This document shows, piece after piece, positions 42,672 through 50,390 of a stretch of 64,000 bases of DNA (position 1 is the stretch's first letter; every line of letters starts with the position of its first letter). The notes beneath the pieces are model-generated. The model was not told the DNA's origin. It did no database searches and was given only the letters and a program-made list of their open reading frames with translations. The stretch comes from Treponema succinifaciens DSM 2489 (GTDB lineage: Bacteria > Spirochaetota > Spirochaetia > Treponematales > Treponemataceae). The stretch covers positions 1,380,501 through 1,444,500 of the forward strand of contig NC_015385.1 of the NCBI RefSeq assembly GCF_000195275.1, written 5' to 3'. The translations under genes and the position numbers were made by a program.

Positions 42672-43709
42672 TTATCCTTTCACTTCCAAACTCACATCCA
42701 CACTTTCACTTGTTCTAAAAAGTTCGACTTCGGATGCAGGAACTTCCACAATACATTTTGATTTGCTATCTAGCTGAACTGCCTTTATCATCTGAATTCC
42801 GTTCTCCTCAAACTGGATAACTGCCTCAAAAATATGTCCGTTTTTCATAAAAACCTGATTGTTCAATGATTTTATGTTCATAAGATTCTCCTTGAAAAGT
42901 TTTTGGCGTTTCTGCGAAAGGTACGCCTTTTTATTCAGACTTCCTGGAAGAAATCTGGCGGCAAGGCGCATCAATGGAATTATGTCGTTCTTGGTCATTC
43001 CGTTGAAATGTCGCAGACTTTTTGTATAAATTGAATATTCATCTAAAGCCTTTGAAACTGAACGCCGGCGAAAAGTTCCGTCTGTAATCCTGAAATGAAG
43101 AATCGGTTCCTGCAGTGTTTTTATCCTGTGTCCAACGGCAAGAAGCCTGAACCACAAGTCAATATCCTCGTTGCATTTTGTGCTTTCGCTATACCCAAAT
43201 TCTTTCAGCAAGGCAGTCCTCATCATCAAAGTCGGATGCGCAACAGGAGTTCCCCGGTAAAGCGTTCTTGATTTTGAGTCTGTCCATTTCGGATAGAGAC
43301 GGACTCTTCGGAATTCAGTTCCGTTTTCTTCTATATAAAACTCCTCAATTCCACCGCCTAGAATTTCAATTGAAGAATCTACTTCAAACTGGGCAATCTG
43401 TTTTTCAAATCTGTCTGAAAAACAGATGTCATCGCTATCCATTCTTGCAACAAGCTCCGTCTCAACAAACTGCAGTCCGTAATTTAGTGCATGTGCAAGC
43501 CCCTGATTTTTCTCATAGCCCACAACTTTCAGCGGAAGCTTACTTTGCCATTCAGAGATAACAGATTCCAGCTCATGATTTAGAATTCCATCTTTTACAA
43601 GAACAACCGAATAAGGCTGTACAGTGTTTTCCGCAATGCTCTGCAAAGATTCAGAGAGATATTCGGGATTATCTTTTTTGTAAACGGATTGAAGTACAGT
43701 GAAAGTCAT
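42672..43709 (-). CDS. Glycosyltransferase, GT2 (GT-A) family
   Basis: A 345-residue GT-A glycosyltransferase. The N-terminus FTVLQSVYKKDNPEYLSESLQSI and the metal-binding DxD region VARMDSDDICFSDRFEKQ are typical of GT2. NEDIDLWFRLLAVGH is the family ED motif. The last 70 residues are an extension beyond the catalytic fold. It is the most distal gene of the leftward cluster and overlaps the HAD-UbiA gene by 41 bases. It likely adds a sugar to a surface glycan; donor and acceptor are not deducible. Confidence 0.85.
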   Translation of the reverse strand: MTFTVLQSVYKKDNPEYLSESLQSIAENTVQPYSVVLVKDGILNHELESVISEWQSKLPLKVVGYEKNQGLAHALNYGLQFVETELVARMDSDDICFSDRFEKQIAQFEVDSSIEILGGGIEEFYIEENGTEFRRVRLYPKWTDSKSRTLYRGTPVAHPTLMMRTALLKEFGYSESTKCNEDIDLWFRLLAVGHRIKTLQEPILHFRITDGTFRRRSVSKALDEYSIYTKSLRHFNGMTKNDIIPLMRLAARFLPGSLNKKAYLSQKRQKLFKENLMNIKSLNNQVFMKNGHIFEAVIQFEENGIQMIKAVQLDSKSKCIVEVPASEVELFRTSESVDVSLEVKG

Positions 43710-44973
43710 TGTGAGGTCTCCTTAATTTTTTTAAAAGGCTAACTGAGCATCTATATAAAAAAAGCATTAGTGAGCAGATAAAAGAAACTTGAATTTTTTT
43801 GTCATCTAAAATAAAAGAGCATAATGTAAACAGTAAAGAAAGAACAAAATAATATATCAGTTGGAAATTATTTAAAAATTTTTCTGAATAATCACAATTC
43901 TTTTTAAAAAAATATGTAGCTGTTTTTAACAATGGCAAAGTAATAAAAAGCGATATGAACGAAATTAGATTCATCTGTATTGGAAAAATCAGAAATGGTA
44001 CAAGAAATCGAAAAGTGACTAAAAGAGAATTCGATAAAAACCTATATCGACTATTTATATTATTGTGAACTAAATAAATAGACATTAATAAAAGACAGAA
44101 AATATACAATACAGATTTTACATTATTTAAGCAAATTAAAATCGAATAAAGTAAGATTATAAAAAGCAAACGAATATTTATTATTCTTAAAATATTTTTT
44201 TCACCGAATTCTAATTCCTGCTTTGAAAGTCTTAAAGTTGGACTTTTTTCTTTTCTTGATGAATATACATCATTTATTATATAGCCAATTTCATAAATTG
44301 AATTGACAATTAAATATGAACAAAGAAACGAAATTCCACTTTGATTTATATTTTCATCTTTAATGAAAATATAAAAATAAAGAATTGAAGGAAAAACACT
44401 CGTTATAAGGAATGAAATGAAACCTAAGATTCCAATATAACGAGTTTTCAAAGTGTAAAGCAAGGGAATATAAAATTTCTTTTTTTCTGTTTTCTTTATA
44501 AAAAGTTTATCATCGGCAATTTTCAGCAAATCCGTGTCAGATTTATTGTCAGTACATACAAACAATCTCTCATAATTAAAATTTTCGTGTAAAATATCAG
44601 ATTTTTTGCCCACATCTGCGTGAAATCCATCGACAGCGAAATAGTTTGCTGCTTTATGCACAATTTGCTCAGGTGCATTCGAGATAAAAACAACTTTTGA
44701 ATTTCTTTTTTTTTCTTCAAGAAGTTTATGAATCTTGGTATTTATTTTAAATTCAGAAATATCAAAATTTTCAATAAATGAAGATGGGATTCTTTGTAAT
44801 TTTCTATCTATTTTATGTTGCCAAGTAGACTTAAAAAAATAAGAGAAAAACCTGGCAAATAATCCTGTATAAAAACCTGTATGAAAAAAGGAATTTAAAA
44901 TAAGAAGATGTGAATTCTTTTCCCATAAAGTACCATCTAAATCAAACACTGAGATATTTTTTACTGTCATCAT
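43669..44973 (-). CDS. HAD phosphatase fused to a UbiA-like prenyltransferase domain
   Basis: A 434-residue two-part protein. Residues 1-170 are a HAD hydrolase: motif I FDLDGTLW, motif II FISNAPEQI and motif IV CTDNKSDTDLL. Residues about 175-434 contain eight or nine hydrophobic segments in a UbiA-like layout. The first Asp motif, usually NDxxDxxxD, reads INDVYSSRKEKSP, so only the initial N-D remains. Related fusions make polyprenyl-phosphate-linked pentose (DPPR synthase plus phosphatase), which fits a surface-glycan locus, but the degenerate motif makes activity uncertain. The ATG lies within the end of the interrupted glycosyltransferase frame. Confidence 0.7.
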   Translation of the reverse strand: MMTVKNISVFDLDGTLWEKNSHLLILNSFFHTGFYTGLFARFFSYFFKSTWQHKIDRKLQRIPSSFIENFDISEFKINTKIHKLLEEKKRNSKVVFISNAPEQIVHKAANYFAVDGFHADVGKKSDILHENFNYERLFVCTDNKSDTDLLKIADDKLFIKKTEKKKFYIPLLYTLKTRYIGILGFISFLITSVFPSILYFYIFIKDENINQSGISFLCSYLIVNSIYEIGYIINDVYSSRKEKSPTLRLSKQELEFGEKNILRIINIRLLFIILLYSILICLNNVKSVLYIFCLLLMSIYLVHNNINSRYRFLSNSLLVTFRFLVPFLIFPIQMNLISFISLFITLPLLKTATYFFKKNCDYSEKFLNNFQLIYYFVLSLLFTLCSFILDDKKIQVSFICSLMLFLYRCSVSLLKKLRRPHNDFHCTSIRLQKR

Positions 44974-45118
44974 TTTTATCCAAAACTCCGTAAATATTTT
45001 TTCTAAAATCTTTTATTCCTTTTACAAAATATTGCAAACGTTTCTTTTTATTAGGGAGAAGAATCAAATATAAAACTGGACGAATAATAAGCATAAATAT
45101 AAATCTGATTCTAAACTT
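44942..45118 (-). pseudogene. 3' fragment of the IS-interrupted GT2 gene
   Basis: Reading leftward from the IS boundary, 57 codons stay open to a TGA at 44944-44942 (FRIRFIFMLIIRPVLYLILL, then NKKKRLQYFVKGIKDF). This is the hydrophobic and basic tail common in rhamnosyltransferase-like GT2 enzymes. Joined to the 5' fragment right of the IS at the duplicated AAG codon, it gives one 294-residue frame. Confidence 0.8.
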
Positions 45119-45193
45119 TATAATAAGCCTCAGATTTAGACACGGAGGAGAAAAAACAACGAATTTGTGCTAAGGTCAAGGTAGGACAAATTC

Positions 45194-45484
45194 ATGGGAA
45201 GAAAAAGAAAGGATTTTTCAGACAAGTTCAAACTCGAAGTTGCAAAAGAGGCTCTTAAAAAGAGAGCTAAAGAGGCGGAGGTCGCTGCAAAGTACAGCAT
45301 TGCACCAAGCACACTGTCTGAATGGATGGAGCAGTTTCTGGAAGGAAAACTTGAGACAGACGAACAGAAAGCCCTCCGTGAAGAGAATGAAAGGCTACGG
45401 GCAAAGCAGGATGAAATGCTCGCCTCATTAGGAAAGAAACAGCTCGAGGTTGACTTGCTAAAAAAAAAGCTTCATCTGGACTAG
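45194..45484 (+). CDS. IS3-family transposase OrfA
   Basis: A 96-residue DNA-binding OrfA: basic N-terminus MGRKRKDFSDKFKLEVAKEAL, helix-turn-helix (EVAAKYSIAPSTLSEWMEQF) and a leucine-zipper-like C-terminus (LREENERLRAKQDEMLASL). The frame ends shortly after the heptamer A-AAA-AAG (45463-45469), where -1 slippage would fuse it to OrfB and produce the active OrfAB transposase. Confidence 0.92.
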   Translation: MGRKRKDFSDKFKLEVAKEALKKRAKEAEVAAKYSIAPSTLSEWMEQFLEGKLETDEQKALREENERLRAKQDEMLASLGKKQLEVDLLKKKLHLD

Positions 45485-45510
45485 CATCATGGCAGCTTGT
45501 TCAAAAAGAT

Positions 45511-46392
45511 ATGCATGACAAAAATGGAGTCGGGCTGTCTGTACTTGAACAGTGCCGGATACTGAAACTTCCACGGGCAACTTACTATGAGCGCCGCAGA
45601 TTTGAAGCAGAACGACAGAAAAAGAAGGCTGGGGAAAACAAAACAAGGTTCAATCGTGCAAAAATTGTAATCAATGAGTGGTCAACTCACAGTACCTATG
45701 GTTACAAAAAGATGTCAAAGCATCTGAAAAGACTCGGGTACGACTGGGCTGGAGAAAAGTTTATCCGCAACCTGTACAAGGAACTTGGAATCAAAGGCCA
45801 GAAGCCTGTCTTCAAGACCACAAGAAGCGGAAAAGCGCCATACGGAAAGTTCCCGTACCTCTTGCGGAACAAGCTCATCGCGTTCCCGAACCAGGTAATG
45901 GCGACAGACATCACTTACATCAAGACTCCATGGGGCATGATGTATTTTACGGCCGTGATTGATTTGTACAGCCGGAAGATTCTGAGCTGGCGGCTCTCGG
46001 ACAGCATGAGGACAGATTTCTGCCTGGAATGCGTGAGGGAAGCCTTTGAGAAATACGGGGTTCCGGCAGTATTCAACACGGACTGCGGTTCCCAGTATAC
46101 CAGCGGAGAGTTCATCGGGCTTCTGAAATCCTACAATGTTGAAATCAGCATGGACGGAATCGGAAGATGCAAGGACAACATCTTTGTAGAGCGAACCTGG
46201 CGTACTTTGAAATATGAATGGATTTTTCTCCGGGATTACAGATCCGAAGAAGAACTCCGGAAACTGCTTGGAGAATTCGTGAGGTTCTTCAACAATGAAA
46301 GAATTCATCAGGGCTTGGATTACAAGACTCCTGACGAAGTATACAGGGAAGGAAGTTTTCCTTCGGCAATCATCAACAAGATGGCTGCATAA
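45511..46392 (+). CDS. IS3-family transposase OrfB (DDE integrase)
   Basis: A 293-residue catalytic subunit of the rve integrase type. The first Asp is in MATDITYIKTPWG, the second in VFNTDCGSQYTS, and the Glu 35 residues later in DNIFVERTWRTLKYE; the tail FNNERIHQGLDYKTPDEVY is typical of IS3 transposases. The open frame extends upstream of the ATG to the slippage site in the -1 frame relative to OrfA. All catalytic residues and both frames are intact, so the element may still be mobile. Confidence 0.93.
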   Translation: MHDKNGVGLSVLEQCRILKLPRATYYERRRFEAERQKKKAGENKTRFNRAKIVINEWSTHSTYGYKKMSKHLKRLGYDWAGEKFIRNLYKELGIKGQKPVFKTTRSGKAPYGKFPYLLRNKLIAFPNQVMATDITYIKTPWGMMYFTAVIDLYSRKILSWRLSDSMRTDFCLECVREAFEKYGVPAVFNTDCGSQYTSGEFIGLLKSYNVEISMDGIGRCKDNIFVERTWRTLKYEWIFLRDYRSEEELRKLLGEFVRFFNNERIHQGLDYKTPDEVYREGSFPSAIINKMAA

Positions 46393-46439
46393 AATTCGTT
46401 ATTTTTCAGACAAAATGTCTGGACAAAGGGCTTAGCTTA

Positions 46440-47150
46440 CTTAAATGGTACATAGTCTTTTCTTAAGAGATAAAGACAATCACGAACCTGATAATAAACT
46501 CTAAAGGAAGCCCATTCTTCAATTTTAATTCCACAAAAATAATGAATACTTTTTCCAAGTCGGTGTGAAAGAACTGCGTTTGTTGAAAGGCAACAGAAAA
46601 ATCCAGTGTGTAAAACTCTCCAGCATAAATCCCAGTCTGCCATATCAAGAAATATTTCCTCGTTCCACAAGCCAATTTTTTGCAAAACTTCCAGTTCGGT
46701 GAACATTCCAGATGTGATTATTGACTTTACTTGATAGATTCCCTCTGTGATCCTCTTCTTTTGTTTTGGAATCATCAGTTGATTTGCATTTTTTTCAAAA
46801 TATGCCGGTCCGATAATTCCTTTCTTGCCTAATTTTCTGCAGCAAAATGAATAGTCATTTTTCAATTGTTCAATGAGGCTTTCAGGACAGAAAGAATCCT
46901 GGTCAAAAAAGATGATAAAGCAATTTTCTGTTAATTTTTTTAAGTAACGGTTAAATGCTTCTGAAAGTCCAAGATTTTCCTTGTAAGCAATATATTCTGT
47001 TTTTTCAATTCCAGAAAACAAGGCGGAATTATCAGAAATCGGCGTATTATCAAGCAAGACAACTTTGTCTACTAATCGTGAAAGCTGAATTATATTATTT
47101 CTCACATTTTCATCAGGGAAATATACAGTTATAAGTGAAATTGTTTTCAT
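46440..47150 (-). pseudogene. 5' fragment of GT2 (rhamnosyltransferase-like) gene split by the IS
   Basis: 237 host codons remain: MKTISLITVYFPDENVRNNI, the nucleotide-binding VVLLDNTP, the DxD-like FIIFFDQDSFCPESLI, and the acceptor-side DMADWDLCWRVLHTGF and HRLGKSIHYF. The stop TAA comes from the IS end immediately after codon 237 (AAG). Because nearly the whole GT-A catalytic fold precedes the break, the truncated product might retain some activity, but it lacks the C-terminal hydrophobic tail. The start overlaps the Wzy-like gene by 4 bases. Confidence 0.82.
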
Positions 47151-48301
47151 TTTATGAAAGTCTCCTTTTTCGAATGTGAATAAAATACAGAACAGAGCAA
47201 AAAACCTGTAATCATGTGAGTTGTATCAAAGCAATACGGATTAAAAAATGTATAAGCCAAATAGGTAAAATAAATAAAAACAAGAGCAAAGCTATTTTTC
47301 CGTTTTAAAAGAAGCCCAAATGTCAAAATTAAAAATAAAGAGTATCCGATAATTCCAATCTGATTTATCACATAAAGAGTCTGAACTTCAAAATAATCCG
47401 CACCGGAATAATCTCGATATTTAGTTTTTGCAGTTATTGAATTCCCAACTCCGTTTCCAGTAATTATATTTCCGGAAAGCAGAATTTCCGCCTGATCTTT
47501 TCTAACAGCATTACTATATCCAGCTTTTTCTTCAAGAATCGAATTTGCCTTGTCTATAATTACTGGAAAGCTCATCATAGTACAAACCAAAAGAAAACAT
47601 ACTTTGAAATCAAAATTATAGCTTCTCTTTGTCTTAAAAAGCCAAGAGGCAAAAAAATATAAGACAAACAGGAATATTCCTATAAGATAGGCTTTGTTTC
47701 CCGCAATAAGGCACGCTAAAAACAAAGCAACTCTATAGAATAATTTATCTTTTTTGTAGCAGGCCGTAAAAAACGCCATTACAAGAAGCGCATTTCCTTG
47801 AACCTGAACTCTAGTCAAAAACATAGAGCCGAACGAATAAATGTCACCCCAGCCTTTCAAATGTCCGTATGCTCTTATAGCAGAATAGCTTCCTGTTTTT
47901 ACAATTATTCCATAAATCGAAAACAGCACAATAGCTTTCAAGAATGCGATTCTTACAAATACCTTTGAATAGAAATTGCTGTTTTTGGATTCATCTATAC
48001 AAAAGAACAAAGGAATCATCAGAAAAATTTCCGAAAATCGAATGATTTTTCCGATAGCAGCATTTAAATTAAATGCCACGCAAAATATACATATTGATAT
48101 ATACAAGCAATACAAACAGAATAATGGTCTCTTAAACAGTTTTAGCCAACTTCTGTAATTTGCCAGTGCAAAAAACAAAGCGAATACAGAAATAAATTTT
48201 GCAAGCAACCTGAACGGTACTTGAAGAAAATAACTTATAACGAGCAGAGAAAATAGAATATATTTTACTGTAGCTAAGGATACTGAATAAATCTTTTTCA
48301 T
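47147..48301 (-). CDS. O-antigen polymerase/ligase-like membrane protein (Wzy type)
   Basis: A 384-residue protein with ten or more hydrophobic segments and one larger extracytoplasmic loop near residues 255-310 (AEILLSGNIITGNGVGNSITAKTKYRDYSGADYF). This resembles the periplasmic loop of Wzy/WaaL proteins, including the G-N-G-V-G-N-S motif similar to that seen in O-antigen polymerases. It lies between glycosyltransferase genes and a Wzx-like flippase, consistent with polymerising or transferring lipid-linked repeats. Sequence conservation in this family is low, so polymerase versus ligase cannot be separated. Confidence 0.7.
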   Translation of the reverse strand: MKKIYSVSLATVKYILFSLLVISYFLQVPFRLLAKFISVFALFFALANYRSWLKLFKRPLFCLYCLYISICIFCVAFNLNAAIGKIIRFSEIFLMIPLFFCIDESKNSNFYSKVFVRIAFLKAIVLFSIYGIIVKTGSYSAIRAYGHLKGWGDIYSFGSMFLTRVQVQGNALLVMAFFTACYKKDKLFYRVALFLACLIAGNKAYLIGIFLFVLYFFASWLFKTKRSYNFDFKVCFLLVCTMMSFPVIIDKANSILEEKAGYSNAVRKDQAEILLSGNIITGNGVGNSITAKTKYRDYSGADYFEVQTLYVINQIGIIGYSLFLILTFGLLLKRKNSFALVFIYFTYLAYTFFNPYCFDTTHMITGFLLCSVFYSHSKKETFIK

Positions 48302-48327
48302 ATTACCAAAAATAGTTTTTATGAAAT

Positions 48328-48981
48328 TTAATTCTCAAAACCCAAGCAAGATTTTAATTCTGAAAGGATATAACTAATACGAGAAATAGCATTTACAACT
48401 TTTGCCTCAAAAGGCTGTTCAATAACATTATCAAAATCTTCTCCTTTTATTGTGCAATCTGAAGAAAAAGCACTGTCTGTCTTACACAAACTTGGCAACT
48501 TTGATAGAATTTTAAACTTAATTTCCAAATATTCATTTTCAGAAATTATGCAATCCAGTAAATCTATTCCATAAAATGACAAACTATATTTCATTGCTTC
48601 TGATGAAAATTTATTATTATATTTTCCGCCTTTTACTAAAACATCATTCACTAAAGCATCAAAACACTTTTCATCTTCAAAATCATATTCTATTGGATAA
48701 TCATCAAATATAGATGTTTCTATTTTTTTATCCTGAAAGAAAATCTTTTTTATTTTTATATTGTATATTTCATTTTTTTCTTTTATTTCTGCAAATTTCT
48801 TTGTAATCATCTTTGGATTTTCAAAAACAGATTCTGCAATAATCTCTCCAAGAAAATTTCCAGCAGATTCAGATTTGCTTTTGTTTAATTTTTTTTCAAC
48901 TTCATCTCCGGCTTTTTTGTTTAATTTTCCTTCTTGAAGGATTTTTGCACCCGCAGAATAATGTGGACGTAATATTTTCAT
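48328..48981 (-). CDS. Uncharacterised protein in the glycan cluster
   Basis: A 217-residue soluble protein, Lys/Glu/Asp-rich, with no signal peptide, membrane segment or family I recognise. It starts MKILRPHYSAGAKILQEGKL; ATG 48981 is chosen because AGGAG stands 8 bases before it, whereas the 27-codon upstream extension has no ribosome site. A predicted helical N-terminal third (NKKAGDEVEKKLNKSKSESA) is followed by strand-helix alternation. Two ATTGCAAT palindromes lie 30-50 bases before its start. It is very A+T rich even for this region, which suggests recent acquisition. Confidence 0.55.
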   Translation of the reverse strand: MKILRPHYSAGAKILQEGKLNKKAGDEVEKKLNKSKSESAGNFLGEIIAESVFENPKMITKKFAEIKEKNEIYNIKIKKIFFQDKKIETSIFDDYPIEYDFEDEKCFDALVNDVLVKGGKYNNKFSSEAMKYSLSFYGIDLLDCIISENEYLEIKFKILSKLPSLCKTDSAFSSDCTIKGEDFDNVIEQPFEAKVVNAISRISYILSELKSCLGFEN

Positions 48982-49010
48982 AATAAAAACTCCTGTTTGT
49001 AATTTTTTAT

Positions 49011-49031
49011 ATTGCAATTTTTGATTGCAAT
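49011..49031. promoter_or_regulatory. Tandem ATTGCAAT palindromes upstream of the uncharacterised gene
   Basis: ATTGCAAT at 49011-49018 and again at 49024-49031, each self-complementary, separated by TTTTG. Centre-to-centre spacing is 13 bases. They lie in the expected promoter zone of the leftward gene starting at 48981. Confidence 0.35.
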
Positions 49032-49154
49032 GATTTTTAATAAAACCAATCAATTTTTTCAAAAATATTGAATATCTTTTTTACATAATAGACCTCAGAA
49101 AATTTTGTCATTCCTATTTTTCTCCGTTATAAGTGACAAGCACAATTGAAATAG

Positions 49155-50390
49155 TCATCTTGAAAGCTCCATTATTTTTTCCCACAGCCTTTCGCAGCAC
49201 TTTCCGTCCAAGTATTCCGCGAACTTTTTCCGCGTTTCCTTGCTTACTGGCGAATAGCTTTTCTCTTCAAGAATTCTGTAGAATTCCTGCCAGTTTTTTG
49301 CCTTTGCGCCTTCAATTTCCGAATACTCAAAGTAATGTGCCCGACTTGTCTTTAGGTATTCGTCCAAATCGAACGGCAGAAGAACAACCGGCTTTTTTGT
49401 CGCGATAAAGTCAAAGTAAATGCTTGAATAGTCGGTCATCAGCATATCAACCTGACCGGCGAAGTTGTAAAGCTCGCTGTAACTTTCATCATCAATAAAT
49501 ATGAAACGTTTTTCGGACGAGAGGTTCTGCCCAAGTTCCAAATCCACAAAATGAGGCTTGTACAAGAGAACAATATTTTCCTTTTCAAGAAAATCTGAAA
49601 ATTCGTCTGCGTTAAAACCATAGTCAGCGGCAAACGGATTGAAAGGCTTTCCGCTCCAGACACCGGTTCTGAAAGTCGGCATATAAAGAACAATTCTACA
49701 GCCGGGAAATTCTATGCGGACTTTTTCAACAAGAGATTCTTTTTTACAAGAAAACAAGGCATCGGTTCTCGGAAGACCGACAGGAAGAATTCTTTCTGTC
49801 GGCAAGTCAAATGCGGTTTGCAAAAACTTAACAAAAAAATCAGAACTGGTCAAAGTCCAGCAGTTCTTCATGTACATAAAACTCTTCCAGCGGAAAAATC
49901 TCTTGTTCATCTCAAGTCCGAATTTATGCAGAAATGTTCCGTTTCCTTTTGAAACATTGTCGTCAAAGCCGATTTTCTTAAGCGGCATTCCGTGCCAAAG
50001 CTCCATGAGAACTGAGCCTTTCGCAAGACCAAGAAAAAATTCATCAGAGGAAGTTGAAAAAATCATTCCGGCGCGGAAAGAAAGCCACATTGCATAAGGC
50101 GAAAAAACGGAAACCGCCTCATACCCATTTTCGCGCAGCATCTTTAGAATCCGCCTGTTTTTTGAAAGCCAGACACATCTGATTTCAGGATGATTCTTAT
50201 GCATATACTCAAAAAATATTCTGCTGGAGTCATTGTATTTCTGTCCAAGCCAGCTGGAAAAAATCCACAGGTTTCGGTTTCGTCTGAAAAGTCCGCACAA
50301 GTGGTAAATTGGAAGAAAGAGAGTATCAAGAAAACAGATTGCCGCATAGCGCACAATTTTCACATACAAAGGAAGATTTTTCTTATTCAT
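49155..50390 (-). CDS. CDP-glycerol:poly(glycerophosphate) glycerophosphotransferase (TagF-like)
   Basis: A 411-residue member of the CDP-glycerol glycerophosphotransferase family, which transfers glycerol phosphate from CDP-glycerol to a glycan or teichoic acid. Family segments are visible: WLGQKYNDSSRIFFEYM, ELWHGMPLKKIGFDD (the His motif), VGLPRTDALF, VLYMPTFRTG, and the C-terminal MLMTDYSSIYFDFIATKKPVV. The N-terminus includes an amphipathic or membrane-associated stretch (VRYAAICFLDTLFLPIYHL). ATG 50390 with GGAGC upstream is preferred over one 42 bases further out. Its donor would be supplied by the cytidylyltransferase encoded at 52.7-53.1 kb. Confidence 0.85.
   Translation of the reverse strand: MNKKNLPLYVKIVRYAAICFLDTLFLPIYHLCGLFRRNRNLWIFSSWLGQKYNDSSRIFFEYMHKNHPEIRCVWLSKNRRILKMLRENGYEAVSVFSPYAMWLSFRAGMIFSTSSDEFFLGLAKGSVLMELWHGMPLKKIGFDDNVSKGNGTFLHKFGLEMNKRFFRWKSFMYMKNCWTLTSSDFFVKFLQTAFDLPTERILPVGLPRTDALFSCKKESLVEKVRIEFPGCRIVLYMPTFRTGVWSGKPFNPFAADYGFNADEFSDFLEKENIVLLYKPHFVDLELGQNLSSEKRFIFIDDESYSELYNFAGQVDMLMTDYSSIYFDFIATKKPVVLLPFDLDEYLKTSRAHYFEYSEIEGAKAKNWQEFYRILEEKSYSPVSKETRKKFAEYLDGKCCERLWEKIMELSR

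Larger units (their letters stand above)
45119..46439 (+). mobile_element. IS3-family insertion sequence (1321 bp)
   Basis: Bounded by a 3-bp direct repeat CTT (45116-45118 and 46440-46442). The ends align as an imperfect inverted repeat without gaps over about 48 bases, sharing AGACA at positions 20-24, an A-run and AACGAATTT. It contains orfA and orfB in the IS3 arrangement with an A-rich frameshift site. A small palindrome CAGACA-AAA-TGTCTG (46407-46421) lies near the right end. Ends beginning TA rather than TG are unusual for IS3, so the boundary rests mainly on restoration of the split host gene. Confidence 0.85.
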
